DNA of 64,000 nucleotides from Hyphomicrobiaceae bacterium (GCA_020637815.1 JACKJS010000001.1:930001-994000), one strand, 5' to 3'; positions 9,145-18,900 are shown, counted from the first letter of the stretch. The notes: generated by a model not told the origin, from the letters alone. A program made the numbers and translations.

Positions 9145-9880
9145 ATCGCCGGGAACGCGAGTGCTTCACGGACCTATCGGCTCGGCACGAGCCTGACGCA
9201 CGCCTGACCGCAGAGTGGCCACGGATTTGATTCCGCAAGAGATCGAACGGTACCGCCCGCACCCAAGCGCCCCGTCGCGGAAACCGCACGAGCGCAACTG
9301 TCTCCCTACGTCTCAAAAGTCAGAGTCCTGAAAGGACCTGCGGGGCACCGGTCGGCCGCCATCCTGTTTGTTGATACTGGGCAGCCTCGTGCGCACAAGT
9401 AGCGCTTGTGCGCGGTAGCGCGAAGAATTGGCCCCGCATGGCGTTTGGACGTTAAGAACACGGCTCGACGCCGCGGCGATATTTTAGAGCCTCATGCCGC
9501 GCGCTTATCTCATGTGGCACAGGCACGCGCGAATGCACGCATCTCACCCGAAGGCCCACGCGTTACAGCGCAGGCGGGCGGAGTAGAGACCCCCGGGGCT
9601 GGTCCGTTAGCCGTGGCCTGGTTGTCCGGACCCGGGACGCCTCATGGTCCTTCGAGCCCTTCCGTACCGTGCCACCCCGGGCACCGCATCCCCCGCCCCG
9701 AGAGCAGACGGTCTGCAGCTCGCGTCCTCACGAACGAGGGATGGAGGCAGTGTACGGCAGGTTTTGGGGAGGGGGATAAGCCGAGCGAGCACATCTCGTC
9801 GCATTCGTTTACTGAGCACTACAATCGGTTGTACCCTGGGTCAGATTCGCCTCGAGAACCACGCGATAATTGGAGACCTT
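9145..9880. other. Long intergenic region before the AT-rich gene
   Basis: No gene recognised. The left part is GC-rich like the chromosome. AT content rises sharply just past the ATG at 9881. Two open frames (9406-9900 and the 5' extension from 9644) are low-complexity Arg/Ser/Pro-rich and not supported. No direct repeat or tRNA end marking an insertion boundary is seen. Confidence 0.5.
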
Positions 9881-11728
9881 ATGCGCCTCAACGCATTTGA
9901 ATCACACGGAATCCCAGGACTGGAACTCTTAGAGGTATCCGACCTCTCTGATGTAATAGTGCTAGCGGGTCCAAATGGTGTCGGTAAAACAAGACTACTC
10001 ACCTCCCTAATTCAATTTTTTCGAGCCCCCACAGTAAACCCAAACCTAATCGTTTCGTTGGACGCAACCTCATCGTATGAACAAAAGGTGTGGGAAAAGT
10101 CGTCAATTACAACAACTGACCCTACTGACTGTCAAAAGCTAAGATCAATTCTTCAACGCCCTCAAAAACGCAAAAAGTATCGCTCTACTGTACTTAACTT
10201 TGATAGCGATCGGTCCGTTACTCAAATCAAGCCATACCAATTTTCATGGGATGTCCCCGATCCCTACGATGAAGACGTAGGCTGGGATTTGTCTTATAGT
10301 TTTATGCGGGATAGATACCAGGACGTTCGGCATAGCTTATTTAAGCTCGTAGAATACCAACGACGTAATATTGCAAATCAAGCTATAGAATTAAAAGAAT
10401 CGGGGAGCACCAGTATGCCTCTAGATTTTCAAGATCCACTGGATTCATTTAGAGACATTTTCTATCGGCTTCTTGCACCAAAACGTTTTCTTCAAGCCGA
10501 TGCAAAAACTCAAAAAATAACATACGAGTTTAATGATACGGAACTTGATTTTAACACACTTAGCTCTGGTGAAAGAGAGGTAATCAATATCGCGTTTGAT
10601 TTTCTTCTAAGAAGCCCATCGCATTGTATCGTATTTTTTGATGAACCAGAACTTCATCTACACCCAGAACTCAGCTACAAACTCCTTCAAGCTCTTTCTA
10701 CTATTGGTCATAGCAACCAGTTCATTTTTTCTACTCACTCACCTGAGATAATATCAGCTTCTATAGAAAACTCAGTAATATTTCTGACTCCACCTATCAA
10801 GCCTGGAGAAAACCAAGCTGTTTCTGTAAATCGTGATGATGAGACACATCATGCGCTCAATTTGCTCGGGCAGTCCATTGGCATAATATCTCTAGGTAAG
10901 AAGATTGTAATAATAGAAGGCAGCGATACGAGCTTAGACAAGCAGACGTACGGCGCTATATTGCGGAATGAGTTTCCAGAGTTCGTTCTGGTGCCAGCCG
11001 GTGGGAAAGGTACAATCCGATCATTTGACGAGGTTCGAAAAAGCATTCTGAACAAATCAATCTGGGGCGTAGACTTCTTTATGGTTTGTGATGGAGACGC
11101 AGCTTTGGATATCGGACCTAATAGCTTGCAAGCAAATCTCTCCGACCGGCTGAAGCTACTTCCAAGATATCATTTGGAGAACTACTTCTTGGACGAGGAG
11201 GTCCTAGCAGGCGTATTCGCGCCGATGGAGAACGCGGACTCTTGGCTAACGGACCCACAACAAATAGCTCAGAAGACTGCCGCGTTCGCTACCGAGACCA
11301 TACCCTTAACGGTAGCTCTTCGAGTATCTGCTGCAGCTCGTGAAGAAGTGGGCAACATCGACATTCGTCCGAAGGGCATTGGCCAAGCCGCGACATTGGA
11401 ACAGCTGATAGACTTGTTGCGCGACTGCGTTAGCTCCGAGGCGTCTCGCGTCAAGAGTAGCCTGGACTTCGACCGACTAGCAGATCTGGCAAAGTCAGAG
11501 TTCGAAGCACTCCACTTGGCCGTGACTGAAGGCCAAGGGGTCTGGAAACGGATGATACCCGGCAGAATCGTATTCAACCGTTTCGCCGGCGCCGCGCACA
11601 TGAAGCCTGGGCGACTAAAGAGGTTGTACCTTCAGCAAGTTGACCAAGGAGAGGCTGACCCCTTTTCGGAGATCCGTGCGATTTTCGACGCATTAAGACA
11701 GACCGCGAATGATCAACATCAAGGTTAG
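9881..11728 (+). CDS. AAA/ABC-type ATPase fused to a TOPRIM (DUF4435-like) domain; OLD-like, possible anti-phage protein
   Basis: A 615-residue protein starting at an ATG with GGAGA upstream. Residues 30-37 are a Walker A (GPNGVGKT). An ABC-type signature LSSGERE follows near 227-233, a Walker B FFDEPELHLHP near 252-262 and a switch histidine in 'IFSTHSPEI'. Residues ~340-430 look like a TOPRIM domain: 'KIVIIEGSD' with the glutamate, 'FMVCDGDA' with the D-x-D, then 'YHLENYFLDEE'. That last motif recalls DUF4435, the nuclease half of PARIS systems (AriB), while the ATPase half resembles AriA or OLD ATPases. A single-chain AriA-AriB-like defence protein is therefore possible; this is inference. 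Codon use is AT-rich up to about 11150 and then more GC-rich. No partner gene is adjacent. Confidence 0.75.
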   Translation: MRLNAFESHGIPGLELLEVSDLSDVIVLAGPNGVGKTRLLTSLIQFFRAPTVNPNLIVSLDATSSYEQKVWEKSSITTTDPTDCQKLRSILQRPQKRKKYRSTVLNFDSDRSVTQIKPYQFSWDVPDPYDEDVGWDLSYSFMRDRYQDVRHSLFKLVEYQRRNIANQAIELKESGSTSMPLDFQDPLDSFRDIFYRLLAPKRFLQADAKTQKITYEFNDTELDFNTLSSGEREVINIAFDFLLRSPSHCIVFFDEPELHLHPELSYKLLQALSTIGHSNQFIFSTHSPEIISASIENSVIFLTPPIKPGENQAVSVNRDDETHHALNLLGQSIGIISLGKKIVIIEGSDTSLDKQTYGAILRNEFPEFVLVPAGGKGTIRSFDEVRKSILNKSIWGVDFFMVCDGDAALDIGPNSLQANLSDRLKLLPRYHLENYFLDEEVLAGVFAPMENADSWLTDPQQIAQKTAAFATETIPLTVALRVSAAAREEVGNIDIRPKGIGQAATLEQLIDLLRDCVSSEASRVKSSLDFDRLADLAKSEFEALHLAVTEGQGVWKRMIPGRIVFNRFAGAAHMKPGRLKRLYLQQVDQGEADPFSEIRAIFDALRQTANDQHQG

Positions 11729-11892
11729 CAGCCTGTGCTCGGGACTCGACGAGTAAATGTGCGCCTCGTCGTGAGCTAGGCGACTCGTTGTTGAGGGGCG
11801 ACCTAAGCTATCGCGACAAATGCTTCAGCTTGAGCAGGGCTCTTACTTCGGCCCGGTGAGTCCAAGCAAACTACGGAAGGTGCCAAGCCCCC

Positions 11893-12702
11893 TCAATCCC
11901 CGCCCACGGGCCCTTCGGTTTTCATGCGCTGGATGACCGCGTCGATCGGCTCCGGCGTGATGTGGACCGGGCCTGAGAACGGGAAGTTCAGGTGGATGGC
12001 GAGGAAGAAGGTCGCGCCGACGATCATGGCGAGGCCCGCCGTCATCAGCACTTGCGGGCCCACTTTCTGCGTGGCGAAGAAGGCGGGATAGGCGAGCGTG
12101 ATGGTGCCGCCGAGGACGAGCACGCCCCAGATGACCGGGGTCATGTGCCCGCCCACGTCCGAGAGCCGCTCCAGCCTTAAGTCAGCCGTCTGCTGCAACA
12201 GATCGATGCCGTGCAGGATGGTCGGCATCAGGGCGAGATTGTTCGACTGGATCTGCCCCAGCGTGTAGCTCAGCTTCGCATAGGCCTCAGACGCCTTGTC
12301 GCTGCCGTGGCGGCCGAGTTCCATCTGCGGCCAGTCGTCGTCGCGCACGGCGACCGCATAGGCAATGAGCGCGGTGCGGATCTTCGCGCCGTCCGTGTCC
12401 GGATAGTTGTAGCTGTTGCGGTACACATTGTAGAACCGCTCGGCCTCCGCATCGACGGCGTGCTTGGTGTCCTCGAACTCCTGCCACACGCCGACCACGA
12501 CGAAGGCGAGCAGCACCGCATAGGCGACGCCGACGACGGCATATTTGAAGCCGGCGACCTCGTGGTTCGCGACAATGAATTCGACGCCGAAACGCCAGCG
12601 GACCAGGAGCTGCAGGCCGACGCTGAAGCCCACGCACACGACGATGACGAGGCTCGCCAGGAGCCAGACCGGCATCGCGTTGATCACTTCCAGCCCGGTC
12701 AT
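11893..12702 (-). CDS. DUF4239 (bestrophin-like) membrane protein
   Basis: A 269-residue integral membrane protein. Two hydrophobic helices lie at residues ~12-35 and ~52-72, and two more near 195-215 and 220-240. The soluble middle segment contains 'VWQEFEDTKHAVDAEAERFYNVYRN', matching the layout of DUF4239 proteins (two helices, ~120-residue loop, two helices). A distant relation to bestrophin channels has been proposed for the family, but no function is established. The dispersed repeat begins 6 bp upstream of its start. Confidence 0.7.
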   Translation of the reverse strand: MTGLEVINAMPVWLLASLVIVVCVGFSVGLQLLVRWRFGVEFIVANHEVAGFKYAVVGVAYAVLLAFVVVGVWQEFEDTKHAVDAEAERFYNVYRNSYNYPDTDGAKIRTALIAYAVAVRDDDWPQMELGRHGSDKASEAYAKLSYTLGQIQSNNLALMPTILHGIDLLQQTADLRLERLSDVGGHMTPVIWGVLVLGGTITLAYPAFFATQKVGPQVLMTAGLAMIVGATFFLAIHLNFPFSGPVHITPEPIDAVIQRMKTEGPVGGD

Positions 12703-12707
12703 TTTCT

Positions 12708-12743
12708 CTGCCCTATCGGCCTCTGGCCTACTTGAGGGCGACT
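12708..12743. repeat. Copy of the dispersed palindromic repeat
   Basis: Reads TGCCCTATCGGCC...GGCCTACTTGAGGGC, the same GCCCT/AGGGC-bounded unit seen at 6637 and 15890. It lies immediately upstream of the DUF4239 start codon. Confidence 0.7.
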
Positions 12744-12787
12744 GTACTGCGCACGTGCGATTCGTGCACCTTTGGGGATCTTTCGAT

Positions 12788-12855
12788 GCGCTACCGGCCT
12801 TCTTGTCTGCCCTACCACCTAGCGGCTACTTGAGGGCTTTGGCCTACTTGAGCGC
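12788..12855. repeat. Left 68-bp direct repeat flanking the GIY-YIG gene
   Basis: This segment matches 13295-13362 over 68 bases with 6 mismatches by my alignment and in the same orientation. It contains two units of the dispersed family (CTACTTGAGGGC and CTACTTGAGCGC). The pair brackets the GIY-YIG gene and its hairpins. Confidence 0.85.
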
Positions 12856-12868
12856 GCCCCCCCTCCTT

Positions 12869-13245
12869 CGTCATTGCCGGACTTGTTCCGGCAATCCATT
12901 TGGGCGTTTCATCACCCGATGAGGGAGTTCTTCGTCTACATCCTCGCCAGCAAGCGCCATGGCACGCTCTATATCGGCGTCACGAACGACCTTGGCCGGC
13001 GAACATACGAGCATCGTGAAGGGCTCGTGCCCGGCTTCACCAAGCGCCATGGCATCAAGCAGCTCGTCTACTTCGAGACGCACGCCACGGCACCATTGGC
13101 CATCCAGCGGGAAAAGACGATGAAGCGTTGGCCGCGGGCTTGGAAGATCCGCGCCATCGAGACAACAAACCCCACCTGGAAAGACCGATACGAAGATATT
13201 TGCCGATAGGCCTCAGGGGATGCTCGGGACAAGCCCGAGCATGAC
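12869..13245 (+). mobile_element. Candidate GIY-YIG element bounded by inverted hairpin ends
   Basis: The left end 12869-12898 and the reverse complement of the right end 13217-13245 align as CGTCAT-GCCGG-CTTGT-CCGGC-ATCC-like sequences, so they are inverted copies. Each is also a hairpin by itself: left arms ATTGCCGGA/TCCGGCAAT around CTTGT, right arms ATGCTCGGG/CCCGAGCAT. The only gene between them is a 96-residue GIY-YIG nuclease. The layout resembles a transposase-like gene flanked by inverted REP hairpins (the RAYT pattern), but with a different nuclease. Mobility is inferred, not shown. Confidence 0.5.
12919..13209 (+). CDS. Small GIY-YIG nuclease
   Basis: A 96-residue protein starting at the ATG at 12919 (MREFFVYILASKRHGTLYIG). 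The frame extends upstream into the left hairpin through a TTG but that part is not conserved in style. Residues 6-17 hold the GIY-YIG motif as 'VYILASKRHGTLYIG'. They are followed by 'TNDLGRRTYEHREGLVPGFTKRHG' with the catalytic Arg and His, 'LVYFETH' and 'AIQREKTMKRWPRAWKIRAIE', which is the usual ending of the UPF0213/YhbQ-like family. Such proteins cut DNA in repair, homing or transposition. The size is standard and the reading frame intact. The gene is enclosed by inverted hairpins. Confidence 0.9.
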   Translation: MREFFVYILASKRHGTLYIGVTNDLGRRTYEHREGLVPGFTKRHGIKQLVYFETHATAPLAIQREKTMKRWPRAWKIRAIETTNPTWKDRYEDICR

Positions 13246-13294
13246 GATTTTCTGGAAATGCAGTGATGCGAAGCGTCGGCGCGAAGTGCCTTTG

Positions 13295-13362
13295 GCGCTA
13301 CCGGCCTTCTTGTCTGCCCTACCGCCGAGCGGCTGCTTAACGGCTTTGGCCTACTTGATCGC
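13295..13362. repeat. Right 68-bp direct repeat, abutting the rpoD stop codon
   Basis: Second copy of the 68-bp repeat at 12788-12855. On the minus strand it begins directly at the rpoD TAG stop, so it would form the start of the rpoD 3' untranslated region. Confidence 0.85.
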
Positions 13363-15392
13363 TAATTATCGAGGAACGACCTCAGCTTCCGCGAGCGGGA
13401 CGGGTGCTTCAGCTTGCGCAGGGCCTTGGCTTCGATCTGGCGGATGCGTTCGCGGGTGACACTGAACTGCTGGCCCACCTCTTCGAGGGTGTGGTCGGTG
13501 TTCATGCCGATACCGAAGCGCATGCGCAGCACGCGCTCTTCGCGCGGCGTCAATGAGGCCAGCACGCGCGTGGTGGTTTCGCGCAAGTTCGACTGGATCG
13601 CCGCATCGATCGGGAGCACGGCGTTCTTGTCCTCGATGAAATCGCCGAGATATGAGTCTTCCTCATCGCCGATGGGCGTCTCGAGGCTGATCGGCTCCTT
13701 GGCGATCTTCAGGACCTTGCGGACCTTCTCAAGCGGCATGGCGAGCTTTTCGGCGAGCTCCTCCGGCGTCGGCTCGCGGCCGATTTCGTGCAGCATCTGG
13801 CGCGAGGTGCGCACGATCTTGTTGATGGTCTCGATCATGTGCACGGGGATGCGGATGGTCCTTGCCTGATCCGCAATGCTGCGGGTGATCGCCTGGCGGA
13901 TCCACCAGGTGGCATAGGTCGAGAACTTGTAGCCGCGGCGGTATTCGAACTTATCGACCGCCTTCATCAGGCCGATATTGCCTTCCTGGATGAGATCGAG
14001 GAATTGCAGGCCGCGATTGGTGTATTTCTTGGCGATGGAGATCACGAGGCGCAAATTCGCCTCCACCATCTCCTTCTTGGCCTGGCGCGCTTCGCGCTCG
14101 CCCTTCTGCACGATGGAGACGATGCGGCGGAACTCGGAGATTTCGAGGCCCGTTTCGGTGGCAAGCTGATGGATCTCGGAGCGGAGCTCCTTCACGAGCC
14201 CGCGCTCGTCATGGATGAAATCGGCCCAGCCCTTCTTCTTCAGGCGGCCGACGCGGCGCAGCCAGTTGGGGTCGAGCTCGTTGCCCTGATATTCGCCGAG
14301 GAAATCCTCGCGCTTCACGCCATAGCCTTCGGCGAGGCGGAGCAGCCGGCCCTCATAGCCCATGAGCTTCTTGTTGATGAGGTAGAGCGTCTCGACCAGG
14401 GACTCGATGCGGTTGGCATTGAGCTGGAGCGACTTCACCTCGGCGACGATTTCGTCCTTGAGCTGCTTGTAGCGCCGCTCTTGGCTGGTCGACAGGCTGT
14501 CGTTCTTCAGCGCCTTCTCGACGAGCTGGTCCTGCAGCTTGCGGAGCTTCTTGTAGCTGTTGGCGACGAGGTCGAAGGTCTCGAGAACCTGCGGCTTCAG
14601 CTCGGCCTCCATGGCGGCGAGCGAAAGCGAGTTCTCCATATCGTCGTCGTCCTCCTCCTCGCTGGAGGCTTCGGCGTCCTCGCCCTCTTCGGCTTCCTCT
14701 TCGTCCGTGTCCTTGCCGTTGGCCTTCGCCGCGCCATCGGCGGCGCCGTTGGCCTTGCCTTCTTCTTCCTCCGGCTCCTCGCCGGGCAGCGGCTGGGAGG
14801 GGACCTGCTTGGCGTCCGGGCCCTGATAGGTGGCTTCGAGATCGATGATGTCGCGGAGCAGAATCTTGCCTTCGTTCAGCTCGTCGCGCCAGATGATAAT
14901 GGCCTGGAAGGTGAGCGGGCTTTCGCAGAGCCCCGCGATCATCGCCTCGCGGCCGGCCTCAATGCGCTTGGCGATGGCGATCTCGCCCTCGCGGGACAGA
15001 AGCTCGACGGAGCCCATCTCGCGCAGATACATGCGCACGGGATCGTCCGTACGCTCCGCGGGTTCGCGCGTCGTGGTCTCGGTCTTGGCGACGGCCGACT
15101 GTGCGACGATGGCCTTGCCCTCGCCGTCGGCAGCCTCGCCTTCCTCGGCGTCTTCGCTATCGATCACATTGATGCCCATATCGGAGAGCATGGACATCGT
15201 ATCCTCGATTTGCTCCGACGACACCTCTTCGGAGGGGAGCACTTCGTTCAGTTCGTCGTAGGTGACGAAGCCGCGCTGCTTCGCCGTCTTGATGAGCTTT
15301 TTGACGGCGGCATCGGACATGTCGAGCACCGGTCCGTCCTGGGACTGTGTCTCGGTCTCTTGATCTTCGGCTGCGGCGGTTTTGGTGGCCAT
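13362..15392 (-). CDS. rpoD: RNA polymerase primary sigma factor (sigma-70)
   Basis: A 676-residue sigma factor. I chose the ATG at 15392 (MATKTAAAEDQ), which has GGAG 9 bases upstream. Region 1.1 lies near residues 30-90 ('IKTAKQRGFVTYDELNEVLP'). An acidic Glu/Asp-rich non-conserved insert is at ~190-260. Region 2 carries 'NLRLVISIAKKYTNRGLQFLDLIQEGNIGLMKAVDKFEYRRG' and 'FSTYATWWIRQAI', region 3 'IRIPVHMIETINK', and region 4 'LREVGQQFSVTRERIRQIEAKALRKLK'-type helix-turn-helix close to the C-terminus. It directs housekeeping transcription. In related genomes dnaG lies next to rpoD; here an autotransporter gene separates them. Confidence 0.97.
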   Translation of the reverse strand: MATKTAAAEDQETETQSQDGPVLDMSDAAVKKLIKTAKQRGFVTYDELNEVLPSEEVSSEQIEDTMSMLSDMGINVIDSEDAEEGEAADGEGKAIVAQSAVAKTETTTREPAERTDDPVRMYLREMGSVELLSREGEIAIAKRIEAGREAMIAGLCESPLTFQAIIIWRDELNEGKILLRDIIDLEATYQGPDAKQVPSQPLPGEEPEEEEGKANGAADGAAKANGKDTDEEEAEEGEDAEASSEEEDDDDMENSLSLAAMEAELKPQVLETFDLVANSYKKLRKLQDQLVEKALKNDSLSTSQERRYKQLKDEIVAEVKSLQLNANRIESLVETLYLINKKLMGYEGRLLRLAEGYGVKREDFLGEYQGNELDPNWLRRVGRLKKKGWADFIHDERGLVKELRSEIHQLATETGLEISEFRRIVSIVQKGEREARQAKKEMVEANLRLVISIAKKYTNRGLQFLDLIQEGNIGLMKAVDKFEYRRGYKFSTYATWWIRQAITRSIADQARTIRIPVHMIETINKIVRTSRQMLHEIGREPTPEELAEKLAMPLEKVRKVLKIAKEPISLETPIGDEEDSYLGDFIEDKNAVLPIDAAIQSNLRETTTRVLASLTPREERVLRMRFGIGMNTDHTLEEVGQQFSVTRERIRQIEAKALRKLKHPSRSRKLRSFLDN

Positions 15393-15889
15393 GCGTGTCA
15401 CTCCGGGGCGCGCGGACGGGGGCGCCAATCTCACGACGGGAAGCGCGGAATGCGCCTCGTCTCTCAGGCTTCGGCCTTCTCTGTCAAAAGGCTAAAGCCT
15501 CTTCTGTTGTCTCTGGTTCCGCCGGGCCCTCCAGGCGAACCAGAAGCGATTAACGGGCTCATCCTTAATCGTCAATTAAGCACGGCCCATCGGCGGGCGG
15601 CATTTTCCGCCCGCAAAGCCTCACGACCGGGCATTTTCCCGGATTTTCCCCAAAGACGCCGGCGACGCCCACGACTGCGCGCTCAGATACGTCTCCTTGT
15701 GATTCATGGAGTTGACTTGGCGAGCGGCGCCCGTCCTGTCAAGAGAGCGAACCGCATGCCAGGCTTGTTTTTTCCCCTTCCACAGGGTGCTTGGACCCCG
15801 CGCATTTCATGCCTTGAAGGCCCATCTCCGGAACCTCCTCCATGGGGCCGGCCGTTCCCATGAGCCGAAGGCAAAGCCACCTTGTTGCT
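15393..15889. other. Intergenic region upstream of rpoD
   Basis: About 500 bases that should hold the rpoD promoter on the minus strand. The phrase GGCATTTTCC occurs twice within 40 bases (near 15598 and 15632). Small frames across it are low-complexity and not supported. Confidence 0.4.
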
Positions 15890-15961
15890 TGCCCCACCGC
15901 GCTCCGCGCTACTTGAGGGCATGATCTTTGCCCTACCGCGCTCCGCGCTACTTGAGGGCTA
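15890..15961. repeat. Two tandem copies of the dispersed palindromic repeat, abutting the autotransporter stop
   Basis: Two near-identical units, GCC(C/T)(T/C)ACCGCGCTCCGCGCTACTTGAGGGC-like, begin at 15891 and 15930 (39-bp period). The last one runs into the TAG stop codon of the minus-strand autotransporter gene, exactly as the 13295 copy meets the rpoD stop. Confidence 0.85.
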
Positions 15962-18900
15962 CCATGAGACGCGCATTCCGGCTTTTCCGCCAACGCCGGA
16001 GATGTCCTCGCCGAAGGTGTAGTCGACCTTGGCGAACACGGAGGTGGTCTGCGAGAAGTTGAACAGGTTCACGCCCGCCGAGAGTTCGCCCCAGACGTCT
16101 TGCAGGTCGTCGTTGAACTGGAAGGTCCGCCCGTTCGAGACCAGCGTCGCGCTGTTCTCGTCGGACAAATTGCCCCACAGGCTGGCGATCACGAAGGGCT
16201 CCATCATGGTCCCTTCCCAGGCCTGCATGGTGGTCCCCGCCCGCGCGCCGAGACGGCCGCGCACATTGGCATCGTCCGAGAACGACACTTTGTTCCCGCC
16301 CACGTTGAACCCGTCGATATCGGCCCAGGTCACCTCGATCGTCGCCAGCGGCTCGAAGAACGCCCCGCCCGTGAACGAGCCGAAGCGATAGCCGCTATCG
16401 GTGCGGAGCCCCACCGTGGTGGCGTTGAGGCTATCGGGGAAGCCCTGGTTCGGCGCGTCGATCTCGTAGAGATGCACGTTCAGGAGCGTGTCCACGAACA
16501 ACCCGCCCTTCAGATAGGTGGCGTAGGCGCCGACCTGGCCGCCGGAGAAGTCGAAGCTGCGTACCAGTGCGTCGTAGTCCAGATTGCCGCCCACGAAGCC
16601 GCCGAGAACGCCGAAGATCAGCGCATCGCCCTCTGACAGCACGTCGTACCGGCCCATATCGATGCCCATCTGCAGGTCGATCGTGTCGAGCTGGCCGTCG
16701 AGGTCGAAGGTGTAGCTGTTGCCGTAGGCATTTGTGGTGGCCGAAGCGTCCCGGTTGAGGCGCGCGCCGCCGCCCTTGATCCAGGCGCCGGGCGTCAGGC
16801 CATTGCTGGCTGGACCCCCCGGAGCCTTCGTCCCCGCGTCATAGGCGGGCGAACCGCCCCCGTTGAGCACCACCCGCAAATCCGCCGTGCGGTCGAACCA
16901 GGTGGACGAGGTCTCGTGCCAGATATCCTGGGCCGCCGTCAGCAGCTTCGGCAGGATATAGGCGCCCCCGCCCGCAAAGCTCCGGAACTCCCAGTAGCCG
17001 GAGCCCGTCGGGGTGAAGAACAAATCGTAATCGAAGAAGCCTGTATCGATAGGGCCGTCCCGCAGCACGAAGTTGCCCGCATTGGGTGTCTTGCCGTCCA
17101 CGAACACCACCGGAATGCCTTGGCTGTTGAAGGTGCCGGGCCCCGTATTGGTGTTGTTCACGACCACCTTCGTCACGCCCGAGACATTGCCCTGGACGGT
17201 GAACACGTCGGCCTTCGAGCCTGGACCGCCCAAGAACGCATCGACGCCAAGCAAGCCGCCGCCCTCATAGTTGAGGTTCTTCCCGCCCGGCGTGTTGGCG
17301 ATGGTGAAGCGGTCGCCGACCCCGCCGTCGATCATCGAGATCAGGCCGCGGTTCTTGAACGTCTCCAACCCCTGGAAGCCGCTTGTCTCGCGCGCGCCTC
17401 CATCGGTCGCCGCCAGAACCGTGCCGCCGGACTGGTTGACGAAGAGATCGTTGCCAGCCCCGAACAGACTCGTCTTCTTGGTCTCGAACACGCCGCCCGC
17501 TTGGTTGACGAAGCGGTCGTTCTGCGCGGTCAGATCCACGAAGCCCGTGATCAGGCCGGCGTTGAAGATGTCGGCGGCGCCCCCACCCTTCACGTCGATG
17601 GCCAGATGCGACTGCGCCCCAATCTCGCCCGTGTTCGTGATCGTCGTCTTATTCGCGTAAACGCTATAGGCATAAACGCCGACATTCCGAGGACCGCCCT
17701 CCGCATAAACGGACCCCGAATTGTTGATGGCGATCGGGCTCTTCTGGCTCGTCGAGACGGCTAGCAGGCCCATCGCGTAGTTGTAGGGCTGCAAAAAAGC
17801 GACTTTCGTGGTGCTCGTCACAGTCGCACGGATATCGCCGCTGTTTGTGATCGAGATTGGGCTATTGCTGCCCGCCGGACCAAGGATGGCACCGTAGGAC
17901 AATGCCCGGATACCCACCGCTTGGATTGGCGACTTGGCCATGATCGCCGCGCTGTTGACAACGGTAATGGCGCTGTTCGGACCGAGCGTGGCGGCAAAAA
18001 TACCGTCCGCAGGTCCGCTGGTCCCTTTCGTGGCCGTCGCGTGGATATCGCCGCTGTTCGTAATGCTGACCGGGCTGTTGATGCCGTAGGCTGTGGATTC
18101 AATGCCCCTGACTGACCCTGTAACCGCCGTGACAGTGATCGCGCCCGAATTGACGACGGTCGTCGTCGAGTTGCCGCCATAAGCTTCCGTGTCGATGCCA
18201 TCGGCGTCCACCGCGGCCCGGACCACGAGAGCACCGCTATTGTTCACCGAGATATTGCTCGACGGGACATAGCCGTACGAACTTCCAATCTCGATTCCGT
18301 TCGCGTTCGCGGTCCGCGACGTTACCGTAAGCGCACCGGTGTTGACCACGCGAACAGGGCTATTGGCGCCGTTGACTTCTACGTCGATGCCATCCGCATC
18401 CTCGCCGGCATCGATCGACATCGCCCCGTGATTGGTAATCTCTACGGACGAATTCATTCCATTCGTCCGCGCATAGATGCCGTCAATGTCCTCAACCGCG
18501 GTGACATTGATAGCGCCACTATTCATGATCGAGATCGGACTGGCGTCGTCGTCCGCGTAGGCGCTGATGCCGGTTCCGTCGTCCCCGGCCCAGACATTGA
18601 GATTGCCGGAGTTGACGATCTGTATGGGGCTTCCGATGCCGTCGCTCGAGGCGTAGATGCCCGCGGCATCTTCGTTCGTGGAGGTGACGGTCAGCGCACC
18701 GGTGTTGGTGATCGCGGTTGGGCTATTGTCGCCATGACCTTCGGAGACGAGACCGTAGGCGTCCAGCTTGGACATCACGGTCACCGCGCCGCTATTGAAC
18801 ATCGAGATGGGACTTTGATCGTCGAACGCGCGCGCTTCGACGCCGACACCGACGCCTTGCGGTGCGGTCGCGAAGATCGCACCGCTATTCGTCACGCTGA

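Noticed and set aside
12788..13362. The 68-bp direct repeats as target-site duplications of the GIY-YIG element
   Set aside because: They are too long and lie tens of bases away from the hairpin ends, and they belong to a repeat family also found elsewhere in the window.
13788..15863. 691-residue plus-strand frame opposite rpoD
   Set aside because: It is antisense to a certain gene and is rich in Leu, Ala, Gly and Asp with no family features, as expected for a GC-rich shadow frame.
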